64,000 bases of DNA from contig CAJQUW010000458.1 of NCBI GenBank assembly GCA_907163375.1, positions 1-64,000 of the forward strand, in the 5' to 3' direction. Shown here piece after piece: positions 1-9,192 of the stretch. The notes below the pieces were generated by a model. The model saw nothing but the letters and a program-made list of their open reading frames with translations. It did no database searches and had not been told where the DNA came from. Source of the DNA: Prostheceraeus crozeri (taxonomy: Eukaryota > Platyhelminthes > Polycladida > Euryleptidae). Numbering within the stretch: position 1 is the stretch's first letter; each line of letters begins with the position of its first letter. The position numbers and the translations under genes were made by a program.

Positions 1-300
1 TCGTCCGAAAGTTCGGAAGAGAAAGTTCCCAGTAAGCTTCCTCAACATGATCATTTTTGCTAGCTCATCTAATCTCCTATTCTTTTTCTTTCAGAGTTTT
101 TGAGTAGAAGTGTGAGAGGAGTGTCGGTGGACGGATAACGTCCCATGGGCTCTTTTAAGGGCCAACCTTCTAATGCAGCTAAAGCGGTCCCAAGCCCGCC
201 ACATATCCTCGGATATGGAATGCAGAGGGGAAGAAAATAATGAATGGAATGAAATGGGAGGACACTCACGCGCCACACGCAACATAACACACTTCTCTCT
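1..300. other. Left edge, no gene recognised
   Basis: No supported coding region is visible here; the short reading frames on the minus strand run on into the 206-bp repeat array and look like chance. The stretch is not similar to the right terminal region of Polinton 1, so it is probably internal to the element. Confidence 0.4.
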
Positions 301-1124
301 TCCGTAGTCTAACAAGCTCTTTACACATGGATCGCAGTCGATTGCTATCCCTGTATCAGAAGTGTAAGCTATCTTAATTTTATTTGATACTATTTCATCT
401 ATCATCATCGTCCATATGAAATGTTTTAAGATTTACAAGTTAGACTAAGCGTGCTACTATTTCCAAATGAAAATGTATACATGGTTAAATCATCCACTTA
501 ACCCCATCCGTAGTCTAACAAGCTCTTTACACATGGATCGCAGTCGATTGCTATCCCTGTATCAGAAGTGTAAGCTATCTTAATTTTATTTGACACTATT
601 TCATCTATCATCATCGTCCATATGAAATGTTTTAAGATTTACAAGTTAGACTAAGCGTGCTACTATTTCCAAATGAAAATGTATACATGATTAAATCATC
701 CACTTAACCCCATCCGTAGTCTAACAAGCTCTTTACACATGGATCGCAGTCGATTGCTATCCCTGTATCAGAAGTGTAAGCTATCTTAATTTTATTTGAC
801 ACTATTTCATCTATCATCATCGTCCATATGAAATGTTTTTAGATTTACAAGTTAGACTAAGCGTGCTACTATTTCCAAATGAAAATGTATACATGGTTAA
901 ATCATCCACTTAACCCCATCCGTAGTCTAACAAGCTCTTTACACATGGATCGCAGTCGATTGCTATCCCTGTATCAGAAGTGTAAGCTATCTTAATTTTA
1001 TTTGACACTATTTCATCTATCATCATCGTCCATATGAAATGTTTTTAGATTTACAAGTTAGACTAAGCGTGCTACTATTTCCAAATGAAAAAGTATACAT
1101 GGTTAAATTATTCACTAAAACCCC
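301..1124. repeat. Tandem array, four 206-bp units
   Basis: Four nearly identical units start at 301, 507, 713 and 919, each opening with TCCGTAGTCTAACAAGCTC. They differ by only a few substitutions, such as TTTGATACT in unit 1 against TTTGACACT in the others, so the array was amplified or homogenised recently. No long reading frame runs through it. It lies between the polymerase transcription unit and the element's left end, where a recombination, replication or terminal function is possible but not shown. Confidence 0.95.
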
Positions 1125-1173
1125 ATTCAAGTAAGTCAGTATGAAAGCAAAGATAATATGAAATAAAAATTTA

Positions 1174-1470
1174 TTATGGCATGTATTTCAAAAGGTCTTC
1201 ATCGTCAATATCGTCCCAGAGTCTGACTTCACATAGATAACAAAAACAGTTGAGCTGCTTTAAACGTTCTTCTGCAGCGTCCCTCACTTTCTCAATGTAC
1301 GCCCACTCCGCCACGGTTCGCGGTTGGGAGTTAGGGGTGTACCACTCCCATATTTGATGCAACTGCGACTTGCTGGTCATCTCCATCACATCGTCAGTAT
1401 CGTACTGGAGATACTTCCACCTCACGCCTGTTAAGTCGGGACACTCCTTCTCACATACACTCTCCTCTTC
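1174..1470 (-). CDS. Possible small gene or terminal exon, unknown function
   Basis: An open frame without an ATG at its head runs leftward from 1470 to a TAA stop at 1174. The peptide is acidic and Trp-rich and has Cys pairs (CEKEC near the start, CFCYLC near the end) and a final WDDIDDEDLLKYMP tail. The minus-strand AATAAA poly(A) signal at 1170-1175 overlaps the stop codon, as in two other genes of this element, which argues for a real 3' end. A pyrimidine-poor CAG acceptor just upstream of the frame could join it to an earlier exon, but none was identified. No family is recognised. Confidence 0.4.
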   Translation of the reverse strand, partial: EEESVCEKECPDLTGVRWKYLQYDTDDVMEMTSKSQLHQIWEWYTPNSQPRTVAEWAYIEKVRDAAEERLKQLNCFCYLCEVRLWDDIDDEDLLKYMP

Positions 1471-1686
1471 CTATCCGCTGGTAATGATACTTCCTGATAT
1501 TGTCCAGTTGGTACACCTTCTCCACCTTCGCCTTTTTGGTGCATTTGGTGTTAAACGAGCACCTTTGCTGATGCGCATGGAGAGGAGAACTCCAATGCGG
1601 TATTTGGTGTTGTTGGAGGACTTGTCATGTTGTCTTTGAAATGCTGACTTTGAAATGTTTTCTAATTCTTAAGTATCAACAAGCAA

Positions 1687-1736
1687 CCAATCAGAAGATG
1701 AACAGCCAATGAATGATGAGCATGAAAGGATATAAG
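1687..1736 (+). promoter_or_regulatory. Promoter of the polymerase unit: two CCAAT boxes and TATA
   Basis: CCAAT occurs in forward orientation at 1687-1691 and 1706-1710, followed by TATAAG at 1731-1736. The putative start codon is at 1908, after a leader of about 150 nt. The minus-strand unit at 18.2 kb has the same order of two CCAAT boxes then TATA, which makes a chance match less likely. The transcription start is not determined. Confidence 0.55.
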
Positions 1737-1910
1737 CAAAGTGACATCCGTGTCATTTCACTCTGTCTTTGAGACGTATAAGTGAAGTATTCTCTAGCGA
1801 ATTCTGCTATTATTTGAGGTGTACAAGTGAATTCCAAATTTGAGACATATTAATTGAGTGAAGTCTCTATCTTATTGAAGCATCAACTTAAACATAATTT
1901 CGTTCAAATG

Positions 1911-1978
1911 GTTAAGTTGAAAATTTCCTCTCTCATCTCCCTTAAACGTGTGGCTAATAGCATCTTCCTCAATTTCAG
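1911..1978 (+). other. 68-nt intron directly after the polymerase ATG
   Basis: The segment starts GTTAAG and ends in a pyrimidine-rich CTCAATTTCAG. Splicing joins the ATG to an open frame beginning GCATCAACTTC. The donor is weak, but the intron has the same length as, and clear similarity to, the intron at 17976-18043 on the other strand (both contain CTCCCTT, AACGT, TAATA and end TTTCAG). Confidence 0.55.
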
Positions 1979-2039
1979 GCATCAACTTCATCACCACCAC
2001 CCTCCCTTCTCGAGGAAAGTTTAGAGTTGTTGAGTCAAG

Positions 2040-2098
2040 GTAGGTTGTAACAATATACTGACACTTGAACAGAGATGAAAGAATGATTTCTCTTTCAG
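2040..2098 (+). other. 59-nt intron in the polymerase 5' region
   Basis: The donor reads CAAG/GTAGGT and the acceptor TTTCTCTTTCAG/GTGAT. Removing it keeps the Ser/Glu-rich leader in frame with the first zinc-finger-like segment. Both splice sites fit animal consensus well. Confidence 0.6.
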
Positions 2099-2300
2099 GT
2101 GATACCAGTTCCATCTCGTGCGAGTCCATATCAACATTGTCGCGGGAATGCGACGATCGGCAATGTGCTGACTGTGGACACATCTTCACGAGGAAGCGTG
2201 ATCTCACCGACACATCAAGCGAGGTGTTTGTCGACCTAAGCCGGCATCAATCTCCGAAGGTAGGGATGATTCTGTTAACGATGTCTCCTTTTCTTGCGAC

Positions 2301-3665
2301 TTGTGCGCTCAGTCTTTCGAGACACGTTTTGAACTATCTTCGCACAGACTTCAACATACACACGCGAACGATACCTACACCAACGGTACCTCCTCTATCC
2401 GACTCACTGAAGTGTCCATAAATAATTTAGTGAGGAACTACCAGATGGACTCCTCAGAAACCATTGCTAACTTTGAGGAATGGTTTCATCAAAAATCATC
2501 ATTGATAGAAGCGCTCTTCAACAATTTAGACAATTTTAGGATGAAGGCGCTCATCTATCTTAAAATAAAATATGTAAAAATCGACCACCATACTGGACAA
2601 ATAATAGAGAGGTTGGAGTTTCACATACCCTCCTCTCCTGCAACCGAAGTTGTAGACTGTGAGTCTTGGATAAATTTTCATATCCAAGGGTTAAAATTAA
2701 ATATAGATAAATTTAACGAGCGTGATAGTGGACTCGTTTTTGATGGTATTGAGACCGCCATGATTAAAATCAGTTTATTAGGAAATCATAGTGGTCGAGG
2801 CTCCTTTAAACTTCCGAAAAATTTAAGAAATAAAGCAGCAGTCATTTCTGTAGATTGCGAATCGCAATGTTTTAAGTATGCCGTCCTCTCCATTCTCCAC
2901 TATAATGATGTGCAGAATAGTCGATACCGCAAGAGTAAGTATCAACAGTGGGAGAATGAATTAAACTTCGATGACTGTAATAGTGACGATATGAAAATTA
3001 AAGATATAGAAAAATTTGAAAAATTGAACAACATCAAAATAGTTCTCCATGTTTGGGAAAAAGGATTGAAGGGTGTGCGCTACAACTCGCGTTCGAGTTG
3101 TTATGAACGTACAGTAAACCTGTTATTAGTAAAACAGGATGATAGTGAGGAATGGCACTACTGCGGTATTCCCAAAATCTCTCGCTTATACCACCACTTA
3201 GAAAACTCTAGTAGAGAGTTATATTACTGCGACAGATGTATTCGCCACTTTAGGAGGAAAACTAAATTTGAAACTCATTACGAATGGTGTAAGCGAGGTA
3301 AACTGCAAATGGAGCGCATGCCCAAAGATAAGGAGTTTTCATATAGAGAGAATGGTGATGAATTAAGTCCTCTTCGTGTCATCTATGCTGACATCGAATG
3401 TTATATCGATGATAACATCCATCGACCAGCAGCCATTTCCTGCTATGAAGTATGGCATGATCACTTTAGGGGTAGGCAAAATAAAATGCGCGTCTGGCAA
3501 GGTGAGGATTGTATTTACCAATTCCTACAATTCCTCGAACAGGCTGTAAAATTTCAACAAAAACATGATGGTGAACTCTATCGCAGATCATTGCATATGA
3601 CAGCAGATGATCAAGCAAAATTTGATAGTTGCAACATTTGCCACAAATGTAGGAAAAACATTTGA
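2301..3665 (+). CDS. Polymerase B segment 1: zinc finger, N-terminal domain, exonuclease motif I
   Basis: The open frame is 454 codons and continues upstream in frame, so its first codon (TTG) is not a real start. It opens with a C2H2-type finger whose first Cys lies just upstream of 2301. The Polinton polymerase N-terminal domain follows, then a Cys/His knuckle near 3225-3290 (CDRC ... H ... C), then exonuclease motif I, YADIECYID, at about 3384. It ends in the first half of a Cys-based endonuclease-VII-like knuckle (CNICHKC), where the reading frame is lost. Confidence 0.85.
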   Translation: MCAQSFETRFELSSHRLQHTHANDTYTNGTSSIRLTEVSINNLVRNYQMDSSETIANFEEWFHQKSSLIEALFNNLDNFRMKALIYLKIKYVKIDHHTGQIIERLEFHIPSSPATEVVDCESWINFHIQGLKLNIDKFNERDSGLVFDGIETAMIKISLLGNHSGRGSFKLPKNLRNKAAVISVDCESQCFKYAVLSILHYNDVQNSRYRKSKYQQWENELNFDDCNSDDMKIKDIEKFEKLNNIKIVLHVWEKGLKGVRYNSRSSCYERTVNLLLVKQDDSEEWHYCGIPKISRLYHHLENSSRELYYCDRCIRHFRRKTKFETHYEWCKRGKLQMERMPKDKEFSYRENGDELSPLRVIYADIECYIDDNIHRPAAISCYEVWHDHFRGRQNKMRVWQGEDCIYQFLQFLEQAVKFQQKHDGELYRRSLHMTADDQAKFDSCNICHKCRKNI

Positions 3666-4698
3666 CGATGATAAGATTAAGAAAGTGCGCGACCATGATC
3701 ACATCACTGCTAAATTTAGAAACGCACTCTGTTCAAAATGCAATTTTTCACTTAGGATGAAACGGCGTACATTACCCGTCATTTTCCATAATTTCAAGGG
3801 CTACGACAGCCATATGATAATAAAAGGAGGTTTAGGTCAAATGAAAGAGTGGAAGCTTGATGTAATAGCGCAAACGAGAGAGAAGTTTATGGCCATGACA
3901 GCAAAAGTGCCTGTCGATAAAACTAAAGAAAATAAGACGGTCTATTTTGATATAAAATTTTTAGATTCCTACCAATTTATGACTGCTTCACTGGCCTCTC
4001 TCGTGCAAAATCTAAAGTCTCTTCCACTAACACAAAATCTTAAGAAACAATACCCAAATCTAACCGATGAAGTCATCACACGGAAAGGAGTCTTTCCATA
4101 TGCATATTTTGATGCGATTAGTAAACTCGGCGAGACTTCTCTTCCGCCCATAGATAAATTTAAAAATGATTTGACCGGCGCAGAATGTAAGACCGAAGAT
4201 TATGATCATGCACAAGATGCATGGATAAAATTTGACTGCCATACATTTGGCGAATATATGATTGCCTACCTTAAGTTAGATGTATTTTTGCTGGCTGATG
4301 TATTTCAGGAGTTTCGACGAGTGGCATTAGAAGAAGATAAGTTAGATCCCGTCCACTTTGTCAGTCTGCCAGCCATGTCATTTAAGTCTGCTTTTAAAAT
4401 GACTGGTGAGACCATTCATCTCTTACAAGATCCAGAGATGTATAATTTATTTGAGCGAGGAATTCGCGGTGGTCTCACATTTGTAAATAAACATAGGTTA
4501 AAATCTGAAACAGTAGGCAATGACCAGACTCATCTGAAGTATTATGACCAAAATAATTTGTATGGTAGTTCATTATCCAAACCGCTACCTCACTCTGAGT
4601 TTAGCTGGTTAGATGATAGTGATATTCAACATTTCTCCAACCCTTCTAACATACTAGCAATTCCAGATGAAGGTGATTGGGGATATATTTTGAGATAG
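3607..4698 (+). CDS. Polymerase B segment 2: HNH-like knuckle, exonuclease II and III, motif A
   Basis: This 363-codon frame overlaps segment 1 by 59 nt in another frame. It continues the knuckle with KVRDHDHITAKFR and CSKC, a signature typical of Polinton polymerases. Exonuclease II (HNFKGYDSH) and III (YLKLD) follow, then the polymerase motif A region DQNNLYGSSLS. It ends at TGA 4696-4698 beside GGGG and TTTT runs. Confidence 0.85.
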   Translation: MIKQNLIVATFATNVGKTFDDDKIKKVRDHDHITAKFRNALCSKCNFSLRMKRRTLPVIFHNFKGYDSHMIIKGGLGQMKEWKLDVIAQTREKFMAMTAKVPVDKTKENKTVYFDIKFLDSYQFMTASLASLVQNLKSLPLTQNLKKQYPNLTDEVITRKGVFPYAYFDAISKLGETSLPPIDKFKNDLTGAECKTEDYDHAQDAWIKFDCHTFGEYMIAYLKLDVFLLADVFQEFRRVALEEDKLDPVHFVSLPAMSFKSAFKMTGETIHLLQDPEMYNLFERGIRGGLTFVNKHRLKSETVGNDQTHLKYYDQNNLYGSSLSKPLPHSEFSWLDDSDIQHFSNPSNILAIPDEGDWGYILR

Positions 4699-5645
4699 AT
4701 CTAATCTATCCAAATAATATTAAACATAAAACCGTAGATTTTCCACTCGCACCCGAATCAGGTGAAGTGAGTAAAGATATGTTTTCCGACTTTATGAAAC
4801 AATTTCATAAAGATTTAGAATCATGTGGACAACCCGACTATAAGCCTTGTCGCAAACTTTTACTCACCCAGTATGATAAAGAAAACTATCTAGTCCACTT
4901 TAGCATCTTAAAATTTTATTTAGAAATGGGTATGATTTTAAAAAGAGTTCACCGCATTATTAAATTTAGACAGAAAGCCTTCCTCAAGCCATATATTGAT
5001 AGCAACAGCCAGAAACGTGCACTAGCCCAAAATAACTTTGAAAAAGATTTTTATAAATATAAGAACAACAGTCTATTTGGTAAGACGATGGAGGATGTTA
5101 GAAAGCGCGTAAACTACAAACTAGTTAATGATGATCAAAAGTATCACAAATTGACCTCATCACCTCTATTCATCGATAGAGACATTATCGATGAGGACCT
5201 TATAGGTGTTAAAATGATAAAATCTGAAGTTGAGTTGTGCAAACCCATCTATATTGGTCAAGCTGTACTAGATTATTCTAAGCTTGAAATGTACCAACTC
5301 TTTTATAAAATACTAAAACCATGTCCTCTCGTAAAAGAGGTTCGTTTGTTGGGTGGTGATACAGATAGTTTCTTCTTAGGTATTACCACTCAAAAAGATT
5401 TAAATTTCAATGAAGTAGGAAAATCTTTGGAAAGATATTTTGATACATCAAATTATCCTGCTGATCATCCACTCTACTCCATCAAAAATAAGGCAAAACT
5501 TGGCTGCTTTAAGGATGAGACAGCAGGGAAGGAAATAGATGAAATGATTCTCCTCCGTCCAAAAATGTATTCTATGAAATTAAAGGATAGTGATGATAGC
5601 ATTAAGCGCGCTAAAGGCATATCAAAATCCATTGTGCAAATATGA
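4677..5645 (+). CDS. Polymerase B segment 3: motifs B and C
   Basis: This 322-codon frame takes over from segment 2 with a 22-nt overlap. It contains motif B (KYKNNSLFGKTMED) and motif C (GGDTDSFF), including both catalytic Asp residues of DTD. The region between them is the palm and fingers. It ends near 5645 at the last frame change. Confidence 0.85.
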   Translation: MGIYFEIDLIYPNNIKHKTVDFPLAPESGEVSKDMFSDFMKQFHKDLESCGQPDYKPCRKLLLTQYDKENYLVHFSILKFYLEMGMILKRVHRIIKFRQKAFLKPYIDSNSQKRALAQNNFEKDFYKYKNNSLFGKTMEDVRKRVNYKLVNDDQKYHKLTSSPLFIDRDIIDEDLIGVKMIKSEVELCKPIYIGQAVLDYSKLEMYQLFYKILKPCPLVKEVRLLGGDTDSFFLGITTQKDLNFNEVGKSLERYFDTSNYPADHPLYSIKNKAKLGCFKDETAGKEIDEMILLRPKMYSMKLKDSDDSIKRAKGISKSIVQI

Positions 5646-5893
5646 AACATAAGAATTTCAGGAAAGCCTATAGAAATAAAAATATAACGTTTGTCAATAT
5701 GACAATCTTAAAATCTAAGTCGCATGAGATCAAAACTCATACTTTTAGGAAACGGGCGCTTTCAGCATGGGAGGATAAGAGGTGCTGGTTAGAACACAAC
5801 ATATCTCTTCCACATGGACATCCTGACACAAACATACCACCACCCAAAAGAATTAAACTCACACTACCACATTCAGGAGACGTCTTAGCATAA
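5642..5893 (+). CDS. Polymerase B segment 4: C-terminal tail
   Basis: This 83-codon frame carries the end of the polymerase. Its FRKRALSAWEDKRCWL segment has a recognisable counterpart at the 3' end of the Polinton 2 polymerase (about 46895-46945), which confirms that it belongs to the same gene. The tail is Pro-rich and basic. The stop is at 5891-5893. Confidence 0.75.
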   Translation: MKHKNFRKAYRNKNITFVNMTILKSKSHEIKTHTFRKRALSAWEDKRCWLEHNISLPHGHPDTNIPPPKRIKLTLPHSGDVLA

Positions 5894-6198
5894 TCATCCT
5901 TAACTTAGTATTTTGATGTTGATTTCTGTAGATAAACATTGTTGTTTTATGTATCGCATGAGATTGTTTTTTCCTTGTGAATATGTGTCCACATCTGTAC
6001 ATTCCCCATGTGATGACTTTTCCACTGAAAGACATTTTTCCTATCCCTGTATATTTCCACCCTTCACGAAGTAAAAAGACTTTTTGTATATAACAATGTT
6101 TATTGAAGTGCGCTCATGTATATATTTTCAGTGGATGTTGTATAAAGTCTGTTGCTTCACATTCATGTACATATTTCAATAAACATATCACAATGACT
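5894..6198. other. Convergent intergenic region with poly(A) signals on both strands
   Basis: The polymerase unit and the minor-capsid-like unit converge here. AATAAA lies at 6178-6183 on the plus strand and at 6099-6104 on the minus strand. The plus-strand signal is beyond the minus-strand one, so the two transcripts would overlap by tens of bases. No reading frame is supported. Confidence 0.6.
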
Positions 6199-7077
6199 TC
6201 ACTTTGTTTTCCGAAACACTAACGTTATGAGGGATTTAGTATCTTTCACATGGATGCACTCTTGTAAACCATTGGTAATTTTGATAGCAATAGAGGGTAT
6301 AGTTTGTTTGACGACGGGATGATAGAAAATAGATTCAAACATCTTCTCGACTATTCCATATGAAGCGTCTTTATCATGAATGAAATCACGTAAAATGTAT
6401 TCTTTTTTCTCACCAACAGAAATAGGTAGAATCAAATCACTTTGAATGTAAAGGTGCTGTTCATGTTTATCAAGTGTCATTGGTGTTTCTATACCAATCG
6501 TATGCGCAGCAGCAAACACTGTTTGTAGCATTGAAAAACCAAAGAGTTTTTTCAAATTTTTACTCAATTGACATTGAATGTCATCACCCAGTTTCAGAAC
6601 AACGCGTTGATTTTCAATTGAAAACGAAATGTGGTGTGTCTTTGCATCATATTTACTTTTCATCACATGCTTCAACTTCTGTTGTATATAAGGATTTACT
6701 ACATGAATGAAGCTTTCAACTGTATGATATAGACGCGGCATTATATTGATAGCAACTTTAGATTCTTCATAAGACTGGTAAATTTTCTTGATGCGATCGC
6801 CATAGATGTCCACCCACCATTCATCATTAACTGAATCAGCTTTAGTGTGATATTCATGAGAAGCATACACCACACCGCTTCCAATAATAGGTGTATAATG
6901 TCTTACAAAATGACGCAAGGTTGGAGAGAAATAAACTGTAAGTTTGTCATTATATTTCTGAATAACCAACTTATTTTTGTCCGCCATAATTTTCTCTCCA
7001 TACTTCTTACCCACAGTCTCATTCCATCGTTTTACTAACTCAATAAGTGATAAAGGTTGAACACCACGCTTTTTCAA
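6199..7077 (-). CDS. Minor-capsid-like protein, C-terminal part of a frameshifted gene
   Basis: The frame is open for 292 codons but starts at a TTG inside the end of the upstream frame 7040-7750, so it is best read as the second part of that gene after a frameshift near 7065-7077, beside TTTT and AAAAA runs. Its C-terminal region (YIQSDLILPISVG ... IAIKITN ... LVFRK) lines up with the C-terminus of the neighbouring gene at 7760 (FQIYSNIGEDVRVGD ... IDIAIYDD ... LHFRMKS). The family is common in Polintons and is thought to form a minor capsid or vertex component. The exact role is not established here. Confidence 0.6.
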   Translation of the reverse strand: MKKRGVQPLSLIELVKRWNETVGKKYGEKIMADKNKLVIQKYNDKLTVYFSPTLRHFVRHYTPIIGSGVVYASHEYHTKADSVNDEWWVDIYGDRIKKIYQSYEESKVAINIMPRLYHTVESFIHVVNPYIQQKLKHVMKSKYDAKTHHISFSIENQRVVLKLGDDIQCQLSKNLKKLFGFSMLQTVFAAAHTIGIETPMTLDKHEQHLYIQSDLILPISVGEKKEYILRDFIHDKDASYGIVEKMFESIFYHPVVKQTIPSIAIKITNGLQECIHVKDTKSLITLVFRKTK

Positions 7078-7750
7078 AATGATGCGTTTCTTCGCATTCT
7101 ACAACATCTTCATCAAATATTTTAAATCTATAATGAAATTTGTTGATTCGATTTGAATAAACTTTTCTAACATTTGCAGTAGCAATTGACGTTAGATGTA
7201 GTCCATGACCAAAACCGAGATGCGGATAGAATTCACTATCCAACCTCAGCGTAAGACCTTTAGTAAAAGAATGAAAGCGGAGGAACTGTCTCCCACTCCA
7301 ATGATAGATAGTAAACTCATAAGCTTTCTGATTTTTATTCTTCATGATGGAAGTATTACCACTGTTGAATGCCTTAATAATTTTCTCATTCCCAAATGGC
7401 TCATAAGAATCTGATTTTATCTGAATCCATTCATAGTTCCACTTTCCATCTGATGTTAAATTGTATGGGAACTGAAATGCATTATTCATCGTTATTCCAT
7501 CATGGGTGCGAGGAGTCAATATCATTTCTTCCAAATCATTCACATTCTGAATATTGCTATCATAGCAAATACTAGAAACGCCAACCTCCCATTCACCTTC
7601 TAAATGCAGTGGGCGATTTAATTCTACTCGATAGTCTGATGGTTTATTTTTGGGAAATTTATTCATAGAAGCATTACTGGGCAAGTAGATTAGAAACGAG
7701 TCCTTATTTTCACTTTCCATATTATTCACATTGGAAAAATATATTAGCAT
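7040..7750 (-). CDS. Minor-capsid-like protein, N-terminal part of a frameshifted gene
   Basis: The 236-codon frame starts at ATG 7750 or at the second Met, 7720. The N-terminal segment LPSNASMNKFPKNKPSDY followed by LEGEWEVGVSSI is the hallmark of a Polinton virion-protein family and is shared with the gene at 7760 (LSNAATKRF ... LNGNWEVGVTQL). The frame runs out near 7040, where the frame at 6199-7077 takes over, so this gene and the next are paralogues from a tandem duplication and this copy has one frameshift. Confidence 0.6.
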   Translation of the reverse strand: MLIYFSNVNNMESENKDSFLIYLPSNASMNKFPKNKPSDYRVELNRPLHLEGEWEVGVSSICYDSNIQNVNDLEEMILTPRTHDGITMNNAFQFPYNLTSDGKWNYEWIQIKSDSYEPFGNEKIIKAFNSGNTSIMKNKNQKAYEFTIYHWSGRQFLRFHSFTKGLTLRLDSEFYPHLGFGHGLHLTSIATANVRKVYSNRINKFHYRFKIFDEDVVECEETHHFEKAWCSTFITY

Positions 7751-7759
7751 ACGTTTGCA

Positions 7760-9157
7760 TTAACTCTTCATTCGGAAATGGAGTGTGATACTTGTCACAG
7801 CATCTTTATGAAAAGGAATCAACGCACCAGCATCGTCATAAATGGCAATATCAATTTGTGGGATGTAGTTTGATTTCAGCTTTGTATAATGCACTTTCTT
7901 GAAAGTATGCTCAGATAAAATACTGCAGCTCTTTGGCTGGTATGGTATCATTGCTAGCAATGGAGCTTCAACATCTCCCACACGTACATCTTCACCAATA
8001 TTGGAATATATCTGAAAATAGTTAATACGACGCGATAGCGACATGTCTGCGCTAGCTTTGGTTACAGTACCACTTTTAAAGATATTTTGGTCAAAACCCA
8101 AAATGTCCATTAGAGTTTTATCCATAATTAGTTCAATACCTTTTCCACTTATAGTGAGAGACAAAGTACCTTCTTTTTCAGAAAATGAAATATGTTGCTC
8201 ATTAATCACTTCATTTAAATAATCTACAACCAATTTAACCGAAGTAATAATGCGAGGCATCAACACTCTTGTTTCATGTAAGAAACCACCAAAAGGCTCT
8301 ACACACTTTCTGTATAAAGATACGGCCCATTCTGTATCAAATTGATTTGGCCTTTCACATGGTAAATGTTGCATATCAGATTTTCCATGAACAGCTGCAG
8401 AACGATGTCGTAAGAACTGATGAAAATCTTTTGAACAAACTAATACTAGATCATCATCATTTAATTTGCTTATTGCAATATGATTAGATGATTTGATATA
8501 AGTCAATGTTGCCACTTGTTTACCATCAACTCGAAGGAGATAATTAAATTTCTTCAATAATGTTTCAGGAGTCATGTTTGTCTTTCTTGGCTTAATCACA
8601 ATCTTCTTCACCAACGTCTTCTCATTTCTTGGAATAAGATCTACATAATAAGCTTCCTCTCGATATATTAACTGTTTATGACCACTTATGTGGTAATTAA
8701 CGTTAAAATTATCATAGCTTGTTAAGGCGCTAGCGAGGTAGCCTAAATCATTTCTTAAACTTGGACTTAAACCAACAATCCAATCTTTCTCAACTACATG
8801 ATGTACATAATTATAATCATCATTGTGCGGAGTAAATTGGACAATATGTTTACACGCTTTATTCAAGAAATCATATATAAACTTTTTACATGATAAGAGA
8901 TCTTTCTTTGACCACTGTGGAATGTATACTCGGCACCCCTTTTCACATTGATAAGCAGCTGTACGCCTCATATTAATAGTCATCACCTCATGATCAAAAG
9001 TATAGACACAGTTGCTATAAACAAGTTGAGTGACACCCACTTCCCAATTCCCATTTAGCTGTTGTGCATGATCAATGGGAGTAGAAAAGAGTGCGGCTCG
9101 ATTACTAGTAAATCTCTTTGTAGCCGCATTGCTAAGCAAAATATGATAAAACGACAT
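7760..9157 (-). CDS. Minor-capsid-like (vertex/penton-type) virion protein
   Basis: The intact gene encodes 465 residues from ATG 9157; the frame is open a little further, but only through a TTG. The N-terminal motif NGNWEVGVTQL and the C-terminal block with VGDVEAPLLAMIPY and a final LHFR define the same family as the neighbouring pair. The C-terminal block recurs in many Polintons and looks like a beta-rich fold. The gene lies 35 bp from the divergent PC4-like gene and 10 bp from the upstream Met of its downstream paralogue. I infer a virion role; homology to adenovirus penton base cannot be judged by eye. Confidence 0.6.
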   Translation of the reverse strand: MSFYHILLSNAATKRFTSNRAALFSTPIDHAQQLNGNWEVGVTQLVYSNCVYTFDHEVMTINMRRTAAYQCEKGCRVYIPQWSKKDLLSCKKFIYDFLNKACKHIVQFTPHNDDYNYVHHVVEKDWIVGLSPSLRNDLGYLASALTSYDNFNVNYHISGHKQLIYREEAYYVDLIPRNEKTLVKKIVIKPRKTNMTPETLLKKFNYLLRVDGKQVATLTYIKSSNHIAISKLNDDDLVLVCSKDFHQFLRHRSAAVHGKSDMQHLPCERPNQFDTEWAVSLYRKCVEPFGGFLHETRVLMPRIITSVKLVVDYLNEVINEQHISFSEKEGTLSLTISGKGIELIMDKTLMDILGFDQNIFKSGTVTKASADMSLSRRINYFQIYSNIGEDVRVGDVEAPLLAMIPYQPKSCSILSEHTFKKVHYTKLKSNYIPQIDIAIYDDAGALIPFHKDAVTSITLHFRMKS

Positions 9158-9192
9158 TTTTATATTGCTAATCTGCAACTTTGCATAACATC
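9158..9192. promoter_or_regulatory. 35-bp divergent intergenic gap
   Basis: The start codons of the leftward virion-protein gene (9157) and the rightward PC4-like gene (9193) are only 35 bp apart. The gap is AT-rich and includes TTTTTATATTGC, which reads as ATATAAAAA on the minus strand. Either the core promoters lie inside the opposing coding regions or these genes are translated from longer transcripts. Confidence 0.4.

Larger units (their letters stand above)
1908..5893 (+). pseudogene. Protein-primed DNA polymerase B of Polinton 1, spliced 5' end, four frameshifts
   Basis: This is the replicative polymerase of the element. The inferred 5' structure is an ATG at 1908-1910, an intron at 1911-1978, a short exon at 1979-2039, an intron at 2040-2098 and then the body. 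The coding run is interrupted by frame changes near 2205, 3610-3665, 4677-4698 and 5640, giving consecutive overlapping frames 2301-3665, 3607-4698, 4677-5645 and 5642-5893. All catalytic motifs are present: exonuclease I (D at 3390, E at 3396), II (3787-3813) and III (Tyr 4267, Asp 4279), and polymerase motifs A (about 4545), B (about 5065) and C (DTD at 5358-5366). Several breaks sit beside homopolymers (AAAAA, GGGG, TTTT), so assembly indels are possible; otherwise the gene is a recent pseudogene. The N-terminus has zinc-finger-like Cys/His pairs. Confidence 0.85.

Noticed and set aside
69-408. Two overlapping minus-strand frames at the left edge
   Set aside because: They partly run into the 206-bp repeat, have no recognisable composition or motif, and no supporting signals.
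301-1124. Possible CRISPR array
   Set aside because: Units are 206 bp and contiguous, with no spacers, in eukaryotic DNA.
1872-2213. Minus-strand 113-codon frame
   Set aside because: It is antisense to the polymerase 5' exons and introns, which have good splice sites and zinc-finger pattern.
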